Assembly (NCBI GenBank): GCA_013398015.1
Contig: VZRR01012891.1
Coordinates: 172,976 to 236,975, forward strand
Direction: 5' to 3'
Length of the DNA stretch: 64,000 nt
From: Oreocharis arfaki
Taxonomy: Eukaryota > Chordata > Aves > Passeriformes > Paramythiidae
The position numbers and the translations under genes are program-made. Below the pieces are notes generated by a model. It saw only the letters and a program-made list of their open reading frames with translations, did not search any database and had not been told where the DNA came from. Shown in pieces: positions 22,641-33,500 of this stretch; within the stretch, counting starts at the first letter, position 1, and each line of letters opens with the position of its first letter.

Positions 22641-25302
22641 TTTTTTTTTTACTGCCTGTTGGATGCCAAATGTGTGGAAACTGAACTTGGTTTTCTCACA
22701 TGCCGTGGCTTTGACCCTTGTGCCCGAGTGGGGCACAGGCTGTGGATGTGCTGCTGGTGGGGGGGGCAAAACTGGGGAAGCTTTGGACGTTTTGGGGTGC
22801 AGCTGGGAAGCCACGCAGCAGCTGGGATAAATGGACATGGATGATCCAGGGATGGGCTGCTGGTGTCCCCTGGCTGTCAGCTGCCCCTGGGGAGCTTGGG
22901 GGTCTCCTTGACCCTCTCCCTTTGGGGCTGCTCTCAGCTGCTCCAGGTGACATTCCTGGAGGGCTCAGGTGAGGGGTTTATTCCCATTCCAGTGGCAGGA
23001 TGCTGGAGGGGAGGGGAGGGGGGGATCTCTTGCAGGTGTGATGCTGACAGCCTGGGGCTGAGCTCTGCTGGCAGAGCCACCCCTTCCCTGTGGCACAGCG
23101 TGGGAAGGGGAGGCATTCCCTGCGCTGTGCTGGGAGCAGGAGCTGCTGAGACATTCCTGTGTCCAGTTCCTGGAGCTGTGCCTGCTGTGGGAAAGGAGAG
23201 CTGGAACGGGAGCGAAGGACTCGGATGTGATTCCTCAGCTGCTGCCCCGGTAGTGCCAAGCCCTGGAGCCTGCAGGTGAGAGGAGCTCGCTGTCCTGCCC
23301 ACCTGGGCCCTCTCTAAATGCCTCTCCCCGTTGCTGCTGTGGCTGAGGCTGGAAGGCTCCCCTGCAGAGCCCGGGTGCTGCAGGCTGGTCCCTGGCACCG
23401 GGGCAGTGCCAGTCTCGGGCAGATGTTCTGCAGACCTCAGAGAGGAGAGGAAATCTGAGCAGAAACTCCATGGTTGGTACATCGGCCCCGTGTCCTGCTG
23501 GGCCCCCTCTGCAGCTGCTCTGGGAACGCTAAAGTGAGCGTGTATTTTGGAGGAGGAAAAGATAAAATGTCTCTTTCTGTTTCCTGGTTACCGCTGTTTT
23601 CAGTCTGTAACAACTGTTTTGTGTGTGCTGCTTTCAGGAAAATGTGTTTGTTGCTATGGAAATTGAAGGAGCTTTTTCCCCCAGATACAAATGCGCAGAG
23701 TCCAGAGCAGAGAGAAAACCCTGGGTTTGGAGGAGCAGCACCGCTGACTGCCTCGGATTTGGGGTCTGTGTTGGAGTGACCCGAGGAGGGCTCAGCCCTG
23801 GCTTTGTGTGAGCACCAGGAACCCCTCCCAGAGCTTCGCTTCCCGGAGCAGCCGGAGCTGTGGAACAGCCGGGACAGCACCCGATCCCCCAGGCACCCCA
23901 GCAGGGAGTTCAGTGTTTGTTCCTCCAGGGGCAAAATCCCATCCCCAGGCAGGGATGGATGGTGGCCTGGGCCCTGGCAGGGCTGTGCCAGCGCTGGGAT
24001 GTGCAGGAGCTGCTTCCTGAGGGGAGAGCAGCAGCTCCCAGGTGGGAGCCACAGCCTGGCCCTCAGCGTCTGTGTGGGCTCTGCAGGGGGACAAGGGGCA
24101 GGTGAGGGTCCCGGGGGGCTGTGGCCCCTTAATGCCCCATTCCCTGCAGGACTTGTCAGGGGCAGCTGCTGGGCACAGCCAAAGTGTCCCTGCACCGCTT
24201 CCTGTCTGTCCTAGGACTTGGAAATGTCCCCGAATGTTGGAGTTTCCCTGTATTTTCATGGAGCTGTGAACCACAGAAGTGAATCATTTGGCAGGGCTGA
24301 TGGACTTCAAGCACCTGTGGTGACCTCCAGGAGTCACCTGAGGCTACACTCAGCTCATTTTTCAGTGGCTGAGACAATTTTCTTGGGAAATCTGGAGTGT
24401 TCTTGCCCTGGGTGGTGCTGCAGCCTCTGCCACACTGCTGGAAATCAGGTGCTGCCACTGGGCTCTGAACATCTGAGACCCACAGGGACAGGGAAGTGCC
24501 CCAGCCAGCTCTTCTTGGGCACAGGGCTTTGCCCGGGTGGGTCTCACCCTCAGAGTTGCTTTTTCTCTGAAAAAAAAGGATTTTGTTAAAATTTTTGACT
24601 AATTTTCAACAAAAGGATGCAAAGGTTTTAATGTATTTCATACAAACTGTTCTGCTTGTCCTTCACTTTCAGCTTTGTCACAGATACTGGAAGGATGAGT
24701 GTGGACCAGGAGCTTTGGATGGTCTGGGAAGAGAAAAAATGAACAATGTGAGAATATTCCTGATGGAAATTGGCCCAACAGATCCCTGCCAGGGCTTCAG
24801 TCACCCCCAAGCCCACAGGTGAGTGGCAGCAGGTGAGGTGATAAGGGCCCCTTTCCAGGAAATCTTTCCCTGGTTGCTGCTCCTGCCAGGAAATGCTCAT
24901 GAAATCCATGACTTCCCATCAGCCCAAGTCCGTGGCTCTCCTGTTCCTTGTTGCTTCCAAGCTCCTTGAGGCAGGAAGCAAACCCTCCTGGCCAGGTTGG
25001 CAATCACATTCCCCTTTGGAAAAAACACTCCTGGCAAAGGAAACAGCTTTCCATCCCCTCCTCCTGCCTGGCCACAGCCCAGCAGGGCCATTGAAAAAAA
25101 AAAAAAGAAAGAAAAGGTTAAAATTAGTAACAGGGGCCTGAAAAAGTCTTGATATTCCAGTGGAAGGAAAAAACTTGGCATAAGTGACCATTTTTGTCCC
25201 AGGATGGAGAATCCTTCTGGCTGAGTTTGCTGGAGAGGCTGTGAGGGGCTCGTGCTCCCACCCTGCAGAGACATTCCAGCTTCCCAGTGCCCTGGGGCTC
25301 CA

Positions 25303-25720
25303 GGGGTGCTGTGCCTCCCTCATTCCCGGGGGTGCTGTGCCTCCCTCATTCCCGGGGGTGCTGTGCCCCCCTCATTCCCGGGGGTTCTGTGCCCCCCTCA
25401 TTCCCGGGATGCTCTGTCCCCCTCATTCCCGGGGGTGCTGTGCCTCCCTCATTCCCAGGGGTTCTGTGCCCCCCTCATTCCCGGGGGTTCTGTGCCTCCC
25501 TCATTCCCGGGATGCTCTGTCCCCCTCATTCCCGGGGGTGCTGTGCCCCCCTCATTCCCGGGGGTGCTGTGCCCCCCTCATTCCCGAGATGCTCTGTCCC
25601 CCTCATTCCCGGGATGCTCTGTCCCCCTCATTCCCAGGGGTTCTGTGCCCCCCTCATTCCCGGGATGCTCTGTCCCCCTCATTCCCGGGGGTGCTGTGCC
25701 CCCCTCATTCCCGGGATGCC
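25303..25720. repeat. 26-bp minisatellite, about 16 units
   Basis: A 25-26-base unit such as ggtgctgtgcctccctcatt followed by cccggg is repeated about 16 times. At least three variants interleave: gtgctgtgcc, gttctgtgcc and gatgctctgtcc. Because 26 is not a multiple of three, all three plus frames stay open, giving spurious PPSFPG/CPPHSRG/LIPG protein repeats. Confidence 0.95.
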
Positions 25721-27024
25721 GCGGCTGCTCCCGCTGCCGTTCTGGGTTTCCTCTCTAGGTGGAAGTGTTGCAGAGCCCAGCCGAGCCTCCCCTGCACTCG
25801 CGGCTCTGCCGGGGCTGGACTCACCAAAAGCCACCGAGGTGAGCAGGGGACAAATGTCCTGCCCGGGGCCAGGGGGGCAGAGCAGCCCCATCCTCGGGGT
25901 CACAGCCTCAGCTGAACACCCGAATTCCAGCTCGTGGGAGCTGGGGATGGATCAAAGCCTCAAGGGATGGCATCAACCCCAGCTGTGGCAGATTGCCCAG
26001 TAGTGACCAGTTACTGGGACAGCCCTGAGTGACCCCAAAGGGGAGGGGAAATGGGGGCTCCTCACCACGGCCTGAGCTCCTCCAGGCCCTGGCACAGCTG
26101 TGGATTCCCCACGTCTCCATTGCTGCCGGGGTCAGGCACACACACGGATCCTCTCCCGATGGAAGTCCTGTGGACAAGGAACAGTTTCCCTGTCAGGTGG
26201 ATTTTCAGCAGGTTTGGAACATCCTTGCCCAGAGCCAGCCAGAGGAAAGGACTTCTGTGGATTTCTGTGAACACAAATCCACAGAAAATCCTGGTCTCCA
26301 GAACCAATTTTTACCCAGGGCTCAGAAATCCAAGTTCTCCCTGTGTGCAGCTCAAGTGGGTGAACTCCTGCCTCATCCAGCTCCAGCTACTGTTTCCATC
26401 ACCCTCCAAGGAGGTGCTGGGGATATTTTTAGAAGGAATCTGTGATAACAACCCCCAAAGCAGATACCAGCAAACAGAATGGAGCTGGCAGCCACTGAGG
26501 CCACGCTGCTCCTTGGTTCCACCCCCGGCGCCCATAAACCCTGCTCCACGCCTGACCCTTCCCGGGCGCCTTCCAGCTGTTCCCGAGGATCCTTTTTCGG
26601 GTGCGTTTCCCCAAAGGCACAAGTGGTTCCTGGCCCAGAACCTCACGGTGATTGAAATGACCGCTCAGTCCTGGTGAGTTAAACCAGCCCCTGCAGCCAG
26701 CACAGTGAGCAGGAAACAGCTGGGAGAGGACGCTGGGACGGATTCCCGTAAAAGCCGATGGTTCATGGAAATGTTCGGGGAGCAGGGTCAGCCTCGGGCT
26801 CCTGAGGAGCTTCTTCCAACAGAGACGATTCCAGAGCCAGCCCCGCTCCTCCCGTCATTCCCGAATTCCCAGTGCCCACCCCGGCACCAGCCATGGAGCA
26901 GAGCAGCCAGACCTCCCAAAGTACAGCCAGGGGAATGCTTCACCCCCACCTTCTGCTGCCAGTGAAGCATTGTTCAGCTGCCCTGGATGTGGGAAAAGGG
27001 ATGTCAGGAGAGGGCAGTGCCTGT

Positions 27025-27312
27025 GTTACAGGGGCTGGAGGGACAGGACACAGGGAATGGCTTCCCAGTGCCAGAGGGCAGGGATGGATGGGAGATTGGG
27101 AAGGAATTGTTCCCTGGGAGGGTGGGCAGGCCCTGGCACAGGGTGCCCAGAGCAGCTGTGGCTGCCCCTGGATCCCTGGCAGTGCCCAAGGCCAGGCTGG
27201 ATGGGGCTTGGAGCAGCCTGGGGGGAAGGTGTCCCTGCCCGTGGCAGGGGTGGGATGGGAGGAGATTTAAGGTCCCTTCCAACTCAACCCAGCCTGTGAC
27301 GATGATGATGAT
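27025..27312 (+). mobile_element. CR1 LINE 3' end, plus strand
   Basis: Ordered blocks ggacacagggaatggcttcc, gggaaggaattgttccc, ggtgcccagagcagctgtgg, gtgcccaaggccaggctgg and aggtcccttccaactcaacc end in a short (gat)n run, not the usual attctgtg tail. Confidence 0.9.
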
Positions 27313-29805
27313 GGTGAAGGACATTTGGGCAGGACGGAGTGTGACCCTCCAGCAGGAAGAAGAACCTGCTGTGTTCTGTGGCTCTCCAGGCTCCTTTCCT
27401 CTGTGCCCAGAGGTTTCTTCCAGGACTCTTTCCCCGGAGCTCATGGCAGGTACGTTCCAGCTGGGCATTACTCCCTGGGGTGGTGCCAGGCCAAACCAAA
27501 CCTCTTTCCACGTCACATGAATCAGGAGATGGAAAACATCCTTTGGGGCACCCGGTTCAGCCGCTGCTGCAGCTCAGGGCTGCCCCTGACAGGGCATTTT
27601 CCATGGATTTTCCCACCCACTTTGAATGACTCAAGCACAGGGGCTCCACCACTGCCCAGGGATCCTCCCAGCTCCAGGGGAGGGCATTTTCCTCTCTCTC
27701 ACACTGAGACTTTCCTTTCCCAAACGTCAGCCCTTTCCTCCCATCCCAGACACCCCGGGTTATTCCCCCCTTTCCCTGATGTTTCCCACCCTGTTTTCAT
27801 TCCGTGCCTGGCACCAGTGCCTGGGCCCTGCTGATCTTGACGAAATCCCACTGCAGGGAACAGAAGGGAGGGTGGGGCCTGGAGAAGGTCAAAGGTGGCC
27901 TCAGAGACACCCTGGGCAAAGCCCCCTCACAGGAATGGTCTCCATCCCCCTGAGGGGTCTGGTGGCACCTGTGCCCATCCCTTGGTTCATGGGGAAGGAG
28001 CAGAGTCCCACCCTGGCACCGAGCCCCGTCCCCACTCCGGGTGGAGCACGGTGGGATCGCTCCAGGCACGGCCCATCCAGAGCCTGGAGGGACAAGGAAA
28101 ACAATCCATGGGAGCTGGCCACGATCTGGGAACAGCTCCCAGGGCAGTGCCAGGTGCTCCACACAAATTGTATCTCTGGTGTCAAAATCCCCTCAACATT
28201 AATCCCTGGCACTGCCCCTTTTATCGTCCCACCCAAATGAATTCTGTGCTGTGAGGATGACACCCCTGGATTAGGGTTCCACACCATTACAGCTGTTTGG
28301 GGGCTGCTCTTCCTCCAGCAGGACACCCTCAACCATCTGTGACCACCAAGGACAAAATCCAACATGGAATTTTCATGATGGAAATAAGGGCCTGTTTTAA
28401 ATAACAGAAAATGCGGCTGTGGGGGGTTGTCTGAGAAAGGAAATTTCCCCAGTTTCATTATCCCACTCTTTTTCTGGTATTGCAAATGCACAGCACGAAG
28501 AAAGACAGCCTGATTTATTCTGGTTAATACATTTTAATGATCTGTGGCACCAGTTTCTATTTCCATGCACTTTTAACAATGCTTAGGAACGAAGATGCTT
28601 TTTCCTGCAGTCCAACTTCTTCTTTTGTAGAAAAACTCCATCTGCAAGGCACAGTCGGGATCCCAGATCCTACACACACCTCAGAACAAGGTCTAGTGAA
28701 CATCCCAGCTTTGGTTTGTGACATCCCAGCGAGAGGGAAGCGATATCCATGGCAAGCTGTGAACGGCCAGGGCTAATCCCACCTCCTGCGGAAGGAGCAG
28801 CAGCACCAGACGTGGGTTGGACTCTCCTCAACACCATCTGCGGAGAACGTAACGTTTTGGGCAACCTGGGGTGGAAAAAGGGTGAGCCACGCCGAGGCAC
28901 CGACCGAGGTTCCGTGGCTCCCTCTTGTCCTGTCTCGTTCCCCGGGAGCAGGGGCGGGTCCCGCCGGCTCCACCCTCCCGGCAGGTTCAGCAATGCGGAG
29001 TTTGGCCGCACCAGGGATGGCCTTTGGGGCTCACACGGAGGATCAGACACATCCCCCCGAGCCCCGTTTTCCTGCCCACAGGAGTCAGGCCTGGCACAGG
29101 GGATTGATCCTTTCTGGAAAGGTTCAGGACTGCAGGAGCTCACTCCAGAGCAGGCAGCACCCCCAGCCCTGCCAGGGGCAAACCGAAGCCTTTCCAGCAG
29201 GGAAGGACAAGACAGCCCCGTGCAGGGGACGTTATCTCCAAGGGAAGGGCTGGAAGGCTGCCCGCAGGCAGCTGGGCAGGATCCACACGGACAGGTTTGT
29301 TCCAAGCCTGGAGCTTTGTTTGGCTTTGCCTCGTGCCACGAGTCCTGGAGTGCAAGGTCTCTGACACCACTCCTACGAGAAACATTCCCTTCAGGAAGTT
29401 TCATTTCCTAAAATTTCAGGGCTATAATGAGGTGTCCACGTCCCCCGTGGCACTTTGTGCTGCTGCCCTTCATCCCACCATGGAAAACACTTGGTAAACT
29501 TTCCTTGACATGGTGAGATTCATTAAATTGCTTTCAAAGCCAGTAAAAAAGGGTCCCTGACATTTCCATATTTTGCTTATTGCTTAGCAGCAGGAGCTCT
29601 GCGTTCTGGGAGGGAGGGGGAGAAGGGAAATATTTGTTCTGGACTTGGTTTGGATCCAGGACCTGGAGCCTCCCTCATGCCAGAACCATGATCCCATTCC
29701 TGCTCCCGTTATTTTACGTGCTGTTCCTCCCTGGCCCACTCCCCCTTTACTCCAGCTGCTGCTCCAGGACACAAACAGGGGGCTGTGGATAAGAGCCCAG
29801 GTTTG

Positions 29806-29915
29806 GAATCATGGAATCATGGAATCACAGACTGGTTTGGGTTGGAAGGGACCTCAAAGCTCATCCAGTTGCACCTTCCCTATCCCAGGCTGCTCCAAGC
29901 CCCATCCATCCCAGA
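29806..29915 (-). mobile_element. CR1 3'-end fragment, left arm of inverted pair
   Basis: It begins with repeated ggaatcat units, then cagactggtttgggttgg and the aagctcatccagttgcacc block, a reversed CR1 3' end. A plus-strand CR1 end follows within a few tens of bases. Confidence 0.8.
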
Positions 29916-29924
29916 TCCTGTGGG

Positions 29925-30024
29925 GCTGGGCCATTATTCCCTGCCCAGGGCCAGGGCATTGGAATGGGATGAGCTTTAAGGGCCCTTCCAACCCAAACCT
30001 TCTGGGATCCAGGGATTCTCTGAT
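29925..30024 (+). mobile_element. CR1 3'-end fragment, right arm of inverted pair
   Basis: The blocks ggaatgggatgagctttaag and cccttccaacccaaacc end in gggattctctg, a plus-strand CR1 3' end facing the preceding minus-strand copy. Confidence 0.8.
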
Positions 30025-30244
30025 TTCAATCCCACCCACTAAAGATGTGCTGCTCTTTGTGCTCCTCTTGGAGAGACTCTTTTTCCTTCTCTCATCTTGG
30101 AATGCACCCAGCACTTAATTACACCGTGAATAAATTAATGGACAGATACACATTATTGCATCAAAAATAAATCAAAATTCAACTGGATTTCAAGGCGTAG
30201 AAATGGACGAGGCGGGGGCTGGAGCGGTTTCCCAGGTGGAGCCG

Positions 30245-30574
30245 TCAGAGCTGGCTCGGCCGGCGCCGCATCCCGGCGAGGACCCGGCTGCGGGGCTCGC
30301 TGAGCGAGGCCGCCCTTCCCTTGGGAGCGATGGGATCGGCGGACGCGGCGCCGCTGCCGCCGTGCCGGCCGGAGCCGGGGCCCCTGGCGGCCCTGGCCGT
30401 TCCCAAGTGCCCGGAGAGGCGGAGGGCCCCGGCGGGGAGCGAGCGCGGCGAGGCCGACAGGGTCCCGCTGAGCCTGCGGAGCTCCAGCACCTGCTCCCGG
30501 GCCCGGCCCAGCGCCGCCGTCAGCTCGAAGCGCTCCTCGCACTCCCGGCGCACCGTGTCCTGCAGCACGGAGTT
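30245..30574 (-). CDS. LEKR1: LEKR1 terminal coding exon 12
   Basis: It starts NSVLQDTVRRECEERFEL after acceptor tttctctttgcag, phase 0. It then has RRLSGTLSASPRSLP and a GC-rich, low-complexity tail ending RRRPSQL and TGA. No AATAAA on this strand lies close downstream; the nearest I find is at 28519-28514, about 1.7 kb on, so the 3' end is unresolved. Confidence 0.82.
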   Translation of the reverse strand, partial: NSVLQDTVRRECEERFELTAALGRAREQVLELRRLSGTLSASPRSLPAGALRLSGHLGTARAARGPGSGRHGGSGAASADPIAPKGRAASLSEPRSRVLAGMRRRPSQL

Positions 30575-33500
30575 CTGCAAAGAGAAACACCGGGAACACG
30601 CCGTCCATCAAACCTGGGCACTCCCGGGACCCTGTCCCCGCAGCAGGGAATTCTGCAAACAGACGAACTCCAGCACCTGGAAAAGCACCATCCATCAAAC
30701 CGGGACGCCCCCAGGACAGGGATCTGCCCTGCATCGCCCTTCTACTCCCTCGGGAGCCGGTGGGAAATCCCAGGGAAGTGCTCAGAAGGTGTTCCTGCTC
30801 TCCTGCCCAGCTGGGAATGCTGCTCTCGGGAAGGAGAGGCAGCGGACAGAGGCGCAGTGACACCAAGGGGGTCAGTGCTGCGTTTCCCTGAACCCTCTGC
30901 AGCGGGAGAGCACTGGGTTATGTGCTTCTGCATGGAGTCATGGAACCAGGTATGGAATCAGGTATGGACACTTGGAATCATGGAATCACTCATGGAAAGG
31001 CCATGGAGTCCCCCCTGTTGTCCCAGCACTGCCAAGGCCCCCCTATCCCACATCCCCATCCTGGATCGGGCACAGATCGGGCACAACCTCTCTGTAATTC
31101 CACTCACACCTTTCCTCACCTTTCCAAGGAATAACTCAGTACCAGCCCCAGCACTAATTCACTTGCAAGAGTTTTATTTTCACTGTTGACCAATTCTTTT
31201 TCCTGCCACTTAATTGCTTTGGACATTCCAGCCTAATCTTATCTGCAGTCCCTGACTCCACATTTCTCATGGAGCAGCTCTCTCCTCCCTTCCCATTATA
31301 TTCCAAGCATTCAGCAAATGCTTGTGGTCAGAACATCCATCAGTCAAACTTCTCTTTGCATCTAATCCATTTTTATGCATTCCTGAGCTAGGGAACGTGG
31401 CTGCACTGGTGGGAGCTGGGACACCAGTCCAAGGAATGACAAATATCCGTGTCTTCTACTCTAAGAACTGGGAACTCATTTTTGTTCACTCATATTTGGG
31501 CAGTGGGGCATGAGGCTACAGACTAAGGAAGGACCTGCAAAATAGATCTGTTTTCCTATAAAACACTAATTTAAGTGTTTGCTGAATTAAAACTTCCCAT
31601 CTTTTGAGATCTACCATATTTAGGAAGCGATGATGGATTTGTTCGTGAGATCTTTGCATTTCAGTGGATTTTCTGGTGTGAAACACAGAACTTCAAATGC
31701 TTTTAGAAATCACATGTCTCCAAGCAAAAATAACCAGGCATTTCCTGGGTCATGTTCCTACCTCCTCCTGAACTTGACTCAAACTGTGAATCAGCTGTGT
31801 CCTCTCCTGGGTTAATTTTTCCAGTTCATCTGACTTGTGCTTAATTTCTTTCCTCAGTTTATCCAGCAGTGATTCATTGTTGCTCTTTTCCATGGTCAGC
31901 TGGAATTCAAGTTCACTGATGAGCCTTTTAAGGCTCTGGATTTCTTTTTCCTTGTCTCCATCTTTCTCTGCCAGTTTCATTTGGGCATCTTGGAGCTTCT
32001 TCTCCAGAATTTCCGTCTCCATCCTCAAGCTCTTGGTGGCACTGGATATTAAACCTGGGATCTGGGTGAGATCAGACAGGAATTAATCTCCACTCAGTAC
32101 CTCTAAATATGGAGAATTAATAGCAGACAAATGTTGACTTGAGGAAAAAACCAACAAATCCAAACTTCCTGGTCCTCAGAGAGGGAAAAAAAGCTCTGAA
32201 TTTACATAACACCCTCAGAGGACACCAGAGAGCTGCAAATTAATCACCACTGACTGAGAACACAGGGATTAATTAGAGTGTTCAAGATCAAACAGAGACA
32301 TTGAGGTAAAAATGGGAAATTTTAACTTCAAGTTAAATTTACTGCAAGTCGGTGTTTCCTCAGGGTTTAAATTTCACGGTTAAATATTTGTCAAGTGAAC
32401 AAAGCCAAACTTATTTTCACCTCCAAACCACCGCACAATGTCCCAGATTTTAAATAACAATAAAATCTCATCCCATTCCTTTTTATTTTTCCAGATGCCT
32501 CAGGAATTGATTCAAACCTTTTGAAAACTCAGGTTACAGGTACAGTTTCTTAATTTTTTATATAAAACTGGAGGGGGATCTGGAGCTCCCAACCCCCAGT
32601 GGTGCCAGCACCAGCCCAGCCCAGCTCCACTGGCCACTTGCCCTGGAGCTGCTGGGTTCACTGGGGAAGGGGGAAAAATGTGGGTGGGCTTGTGGCACCT
32701 CATCACAGCCTGAAACAGTCCCAAGCTTTTAAAAAATGGTGATGTCAGATTAAATATAATTAACAACTAGTCTGGGGACATGGATGGAGTTTTGGTGGTG
32801 AAAATGTGAGCTGAGAAAGAATTTCCACACCAATTAACTTGAACTGGAATAGTTATTTTCAGCCTGTTCCATTAAAAAAAATTAAATATACCAAGACTGG
32901 GAACAAGTACTGCATCATCCAGACAGAGGAGGGCACATTGAGAAGGGTTTATTCCTTCACATTCCCCTTTTTTACAGTTTTCTGTGATCTTCTGCCACAA
33001 GTTTTCTCTTGAGCACTGCACACCTTCTGCTGGAGCTCCTCGTGCTCTCTCTGATATTTTGTGATCAGTTCCTGCTGTTTCTGTCTCTCCAGGTCCAGCT
33101 CCACTCTGGCCTCTTCCCTGACTTTCTGAATTGCTTCTTTGTGCCGAGCCTCCCCCTTGGCCAGGTCCATTTCCAGCTGGGGGACAAGAGGGTGTCAGTG
33201 CCATTGTCAGACTGCTCTGGGATGGGAGGGACCCCAAATCCCACCCAGTGCCACCCCTGCCGTGGGCAGGGACACCTCCCACTGTCCCAGGCTGCTCCAA
33301 ACCCATCCAGCCTGGCCTTGGGCACTGCCAGGGATCCAGGGGCAGCCACAGCTGCTCTGGGCACCCTGTGCCAGGGCCTGCCCACCCTCCCAGGGAACAA
33401 TTCCTTCCCAATATCCCATCTCTCCCTGCCCTCTGGCAGCTCAAAGCCATTCCCTGTGTCCTGTCCCTCCAGGCCTCGTCCCCAGTCCCTCTCCAGCTCT

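Larger units (their letters stand above)
22652..30150. other. Convergent intergenic spacer CCNL1 / LEKR1
   Basis: About 7.5 kb lie between the 3' ends of the two genes. It holds a 26-bp minisatellite (25303), a plus-strand CR1 (27025), an inverted CR1 pair (29806-30024) and short A-runs (25095). Open frames of 100-250 codons on both strands reflect high GC and the minisatellite; I see no domain or splice pattern in them. The far end may include LEKR1 3' untranslated sequence. Confidence 0.55.

Noticed and set aside
25184..26003. Proline-rich repeat proteins (PPSFPG, CPPHSRG) in three frames
   Set aside because: They arise from a 26-bp minisatellite open in every forward frame; there is no independent coding evidence.
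28514..28519. Minus-strand AATAAA as the LEKR1 poly(A) signal
   Set aside because: It is 1.7 kb beyond the stop with no supporting downstream element recognised, so it is kept only as a possibility.
30203..31189. 328-codon plus-strand open frame
   Set aside because: It is antisense to LEKR1 exon 12 and its duplicated acceptor. High GC removes stop codons.
32949..33023. Extension of LEKR1 exon 10 to an in-frame stop
   Set aside because: Exons 11 and 12 continue the coiled coil in the same phase with good splice sites, so the extension is intron sequence.
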